DNA from: Armatimonadota bacterium
Lineage (GTDB): Bacteria > Armatimonadota > Zipacnadia > Zipacnadales > FEN-943
Assembly (NCBI GenBank): GCA_026419655.1
Contig: JANZZA010000297.1
Coordinates: forward strand, 1 to 6,968
Length of the DNA stretch: 6,968 nucleotides
Direction: 5' to 3'
The notes under the pieces are model-generated. The model searched no databases. It saw only the letters and a list, made by a program, of their open reading frames with translations, and was not told where the DNA came from. The translations under genes and the position numbers were made by a program. The number at the start of each line of letters is the position of its first letter. Positions within the stretch are counted from its first letter, which is position 1. This document shows positions 5,955-6,968 of this stretch, piece after piece.

Positions 5955-6968
5955 TCATGAGCCTCTGACAAGGACAACCCGGGTGGCCTGAGCCGGAAGG
6001 TCCACACTGAAGGCCACACCAGCGACCGGCAAAACTGGGCCGCCGAGAACCTCCGCAGTGAAGTTTTTCCAGCCAAGTCGCTTCAGCTCCAGGCCCACTT
6101 TGGCCGTCAGAGCCTCTTCCTGGGGATTGTGAACAACAAGGTAGATGCGCTCTCCGCGGCCGTAGCGCTCGATGCGTACGATTTCTGGCTCAACGGTCGC
6201 CGCGGTAACGGGCTCCCAGCCGGCTGCAGAAAGCTCCCGCAACGTGGTCGCATACCGGGCCATGACCTCAATCTTGTTCCCGTGGCCGGGGTAAATGTCA
6301 TGGAGCAGGTGCCATTCCACTTCCCAGTCGGGCCGCGGGTCGTAAGGCAGGTCAGTACAGGGCTTGTGCCGGGCGATGGCGCGGATATAGTCAGGGTCGG
6401 CAAACATCACCGCCTCGGCGCCGAAAATATCCAGGTACGGCCCAGCGAAGGTTAGCCAGGCCGGCGTACTTCCCCACGAACAATTCGCCATGAGCACCTT
6501 GCCCTGGCCATGGATCCACTGAGCAAGCTCGCGCAGCCACTCCACCGTCGCAAAGGCTGCCACCTGGACGGGCTTGTGGTCCACCGCCGAAAAACTCAGA
6601 GGTACGCTCGTCCAGGCAAAATGCTCGCGCTGGTAGTTCGCCCGCGCGTGCTGGCCGTATCCGCCGAGAGAATCCAGGGCGATGCCGTCAATCCGCACCC
6701 CATCGGCTTCCCAGCCCAGCAGGGCATATTTGAGCACCACGTCAATGTTGAATCTGCCCTTGCCGCCCGGAATCTCCGGGTCGAGGTTGCACGGGAATAT
6801 GCATCCCCACTTGCTTTCTCCCATCCACGGATACCTGCCTGTGTAACAGTGGGGAATCCCGAAACGAGTGTAGTTGACGGACTTCAGGGCTGCGGCAGAC
6901 AGCCCGCGTATGAAATCTGTCCAGTCGTGGTCGGCCAGGAACAAGTCCATGCCCCTGCCGGCCAGGTG
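5955..6968 (-). CDS. Carbohydrate-active-like protein, C-terminal part (5' end outside the window)
   Basis: The frame is open from the right edge to TGA at 5955, giving 337 visible residues. A Met at 6950 is the first in the window, but the six codons before it are also open and no ribosome binding site precedes it (the upstream bases are CCGGCAGGGGC), so the gene probably starts beyond the edge. Counting from that Met, residues 30-180 resemble one side of a TIM-barrel hydrolase: PWMGESKWGCIFPCNLDP (41-58), WEADGVRIDGIALDSLGGYG (80-99) with candidate catalytic Asp residues, KVLMANCSWG, and DIFGAEAVMFADPD (174-187). Residues from about 250 to the end (VEPEIVRIERYGRGERIYLVVHNP ... in short strands, ending TRVVLVRGS) look like the C-terminal beta-sandwich common after alpha-glycosidase-like barrels. 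The D-G-x-R-x-D pattern recalls GH13/GH31/GH36/GH101-type enzymes, but no family can be assigned. It precedes the glycosyltransferase in a likely operon. Confidence 0.7.
   Translation of the reverse strand, partial: HLAGRGMDLFLADHDWTDFIRGLSAAALKSVNYTRFGIPHCYTGRYPWMGESKWGCIFPCNLDPEIPGGKGRFNIDVVLKYALLGWEADGVRIDGIALDSLGGYGQHARANYQREHFAWTSVPLSFSAVDHKPVQVAAFATVEWLRELAQWIHGQGKVLMANCSWGSTPAWLTFAGPYLDIFGAEAVMFADPDYIRAIARHKPCTDLPYDPRPDWEVEWHLLHDIYPGHGNKIEVMARYATTLRELSAAGWEPVTAATVEPEIVRIERYGRGERIYLVVHNPQEEALTAKVGLELKRLGWKNFTAEVLGGPVLPVAGVAFSVDLPAQATRVVLVRGS

Noticed and set aside
5773..5958. ATG at 5958 overlapping the stop of the upstream gene (ATGA), as a coupled start for the glycosyltransferase
   Set aside because: It is out of frame with the glycosyltransferase, and the resulting 61-residue product is unlike any protein. 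No sign of a frameshift in the GT4 frame was found.
5906..6076. N-terminal extension of the glycosyltransferase to 6076
   Set aside because: The extra 57 residues overlap the end of the upstream gene and are Pro/Arg-rich; the GT4 fold starts right after ATG 5905.

Overview
The window looks like a piece of chromosome from a GC-rich, free-living heterotrophic bacterium. Secreted or carbohydrate-active proteins, a uroporphyrinogen-decarboxylase-fold protein that is not a haem enzyme, and a LamG/concanavalin-A-like end domain occur together in Armatimonadota, Planctomycetota, Hydrogenedentota and similar lineages. The phylum is an inference from gene style only; no rRNA or marker gene is present. 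No tRNA, CRISPR array, integrase or transposase was seen.

Layout. Bases 1-455 (+) hold the C-terminal end of a protein with a lectin/glucanase-like beta-sandwich, cut by the left edge. It converges on everything else, which is on the minus strand. Bases 456-737 have no gene but contain a strong GC hairpin suited to terminating converging transcription. Reading the minus strand in its own 5'->3' direction, the order is: a carbohydrate-active-like protein cut by the right edge (6968-5955); a family 4-type glycosyltransferase (5905-4721); a 74-residue protein made of three 23-residue repeats, each with a CxxC-x11-CxxC cysteine pattern (4610-4386); a secreted clan GH-A-like glycoside hydrolase with an N-terminal carbohydrate-binding-like module (4044-2155); and a URO-D superfamily protein (1778-738).

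Two minus-strand spacers longer than 300 bases (4045-4385 and 1779-2154) carry no credible gene. They contain copies of a GC-rich hairpin repeat with a shared tail. Seen on the plus strand the pattern is GGGGGAAACCC...GGGTTNTCCCCCAG followed by CCCTTCCCAAACTTTT. These repeats create false open reading frames.

How the genes work together. The right-edge gene and the glycosyltransferase are 49 bases apart and probably co-transcribed. The small cysteine protein has its own very strong ribosome binding site and possibly its own promoter. The secreted hydrolase and the URO-D protein each sit behind a long repeat-containing spacer, so they may be independent units. No single pathway can be proven; the carbohydrate theme (two hydrolase-like proteins, one glycosyltransferase, one lectin-like domain) is the only common thread. 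The most unusual element is the triple-repeat cysteine protein. Its repeats keep the same residues with different codons, which is good evidence that it is a real, selected protein.
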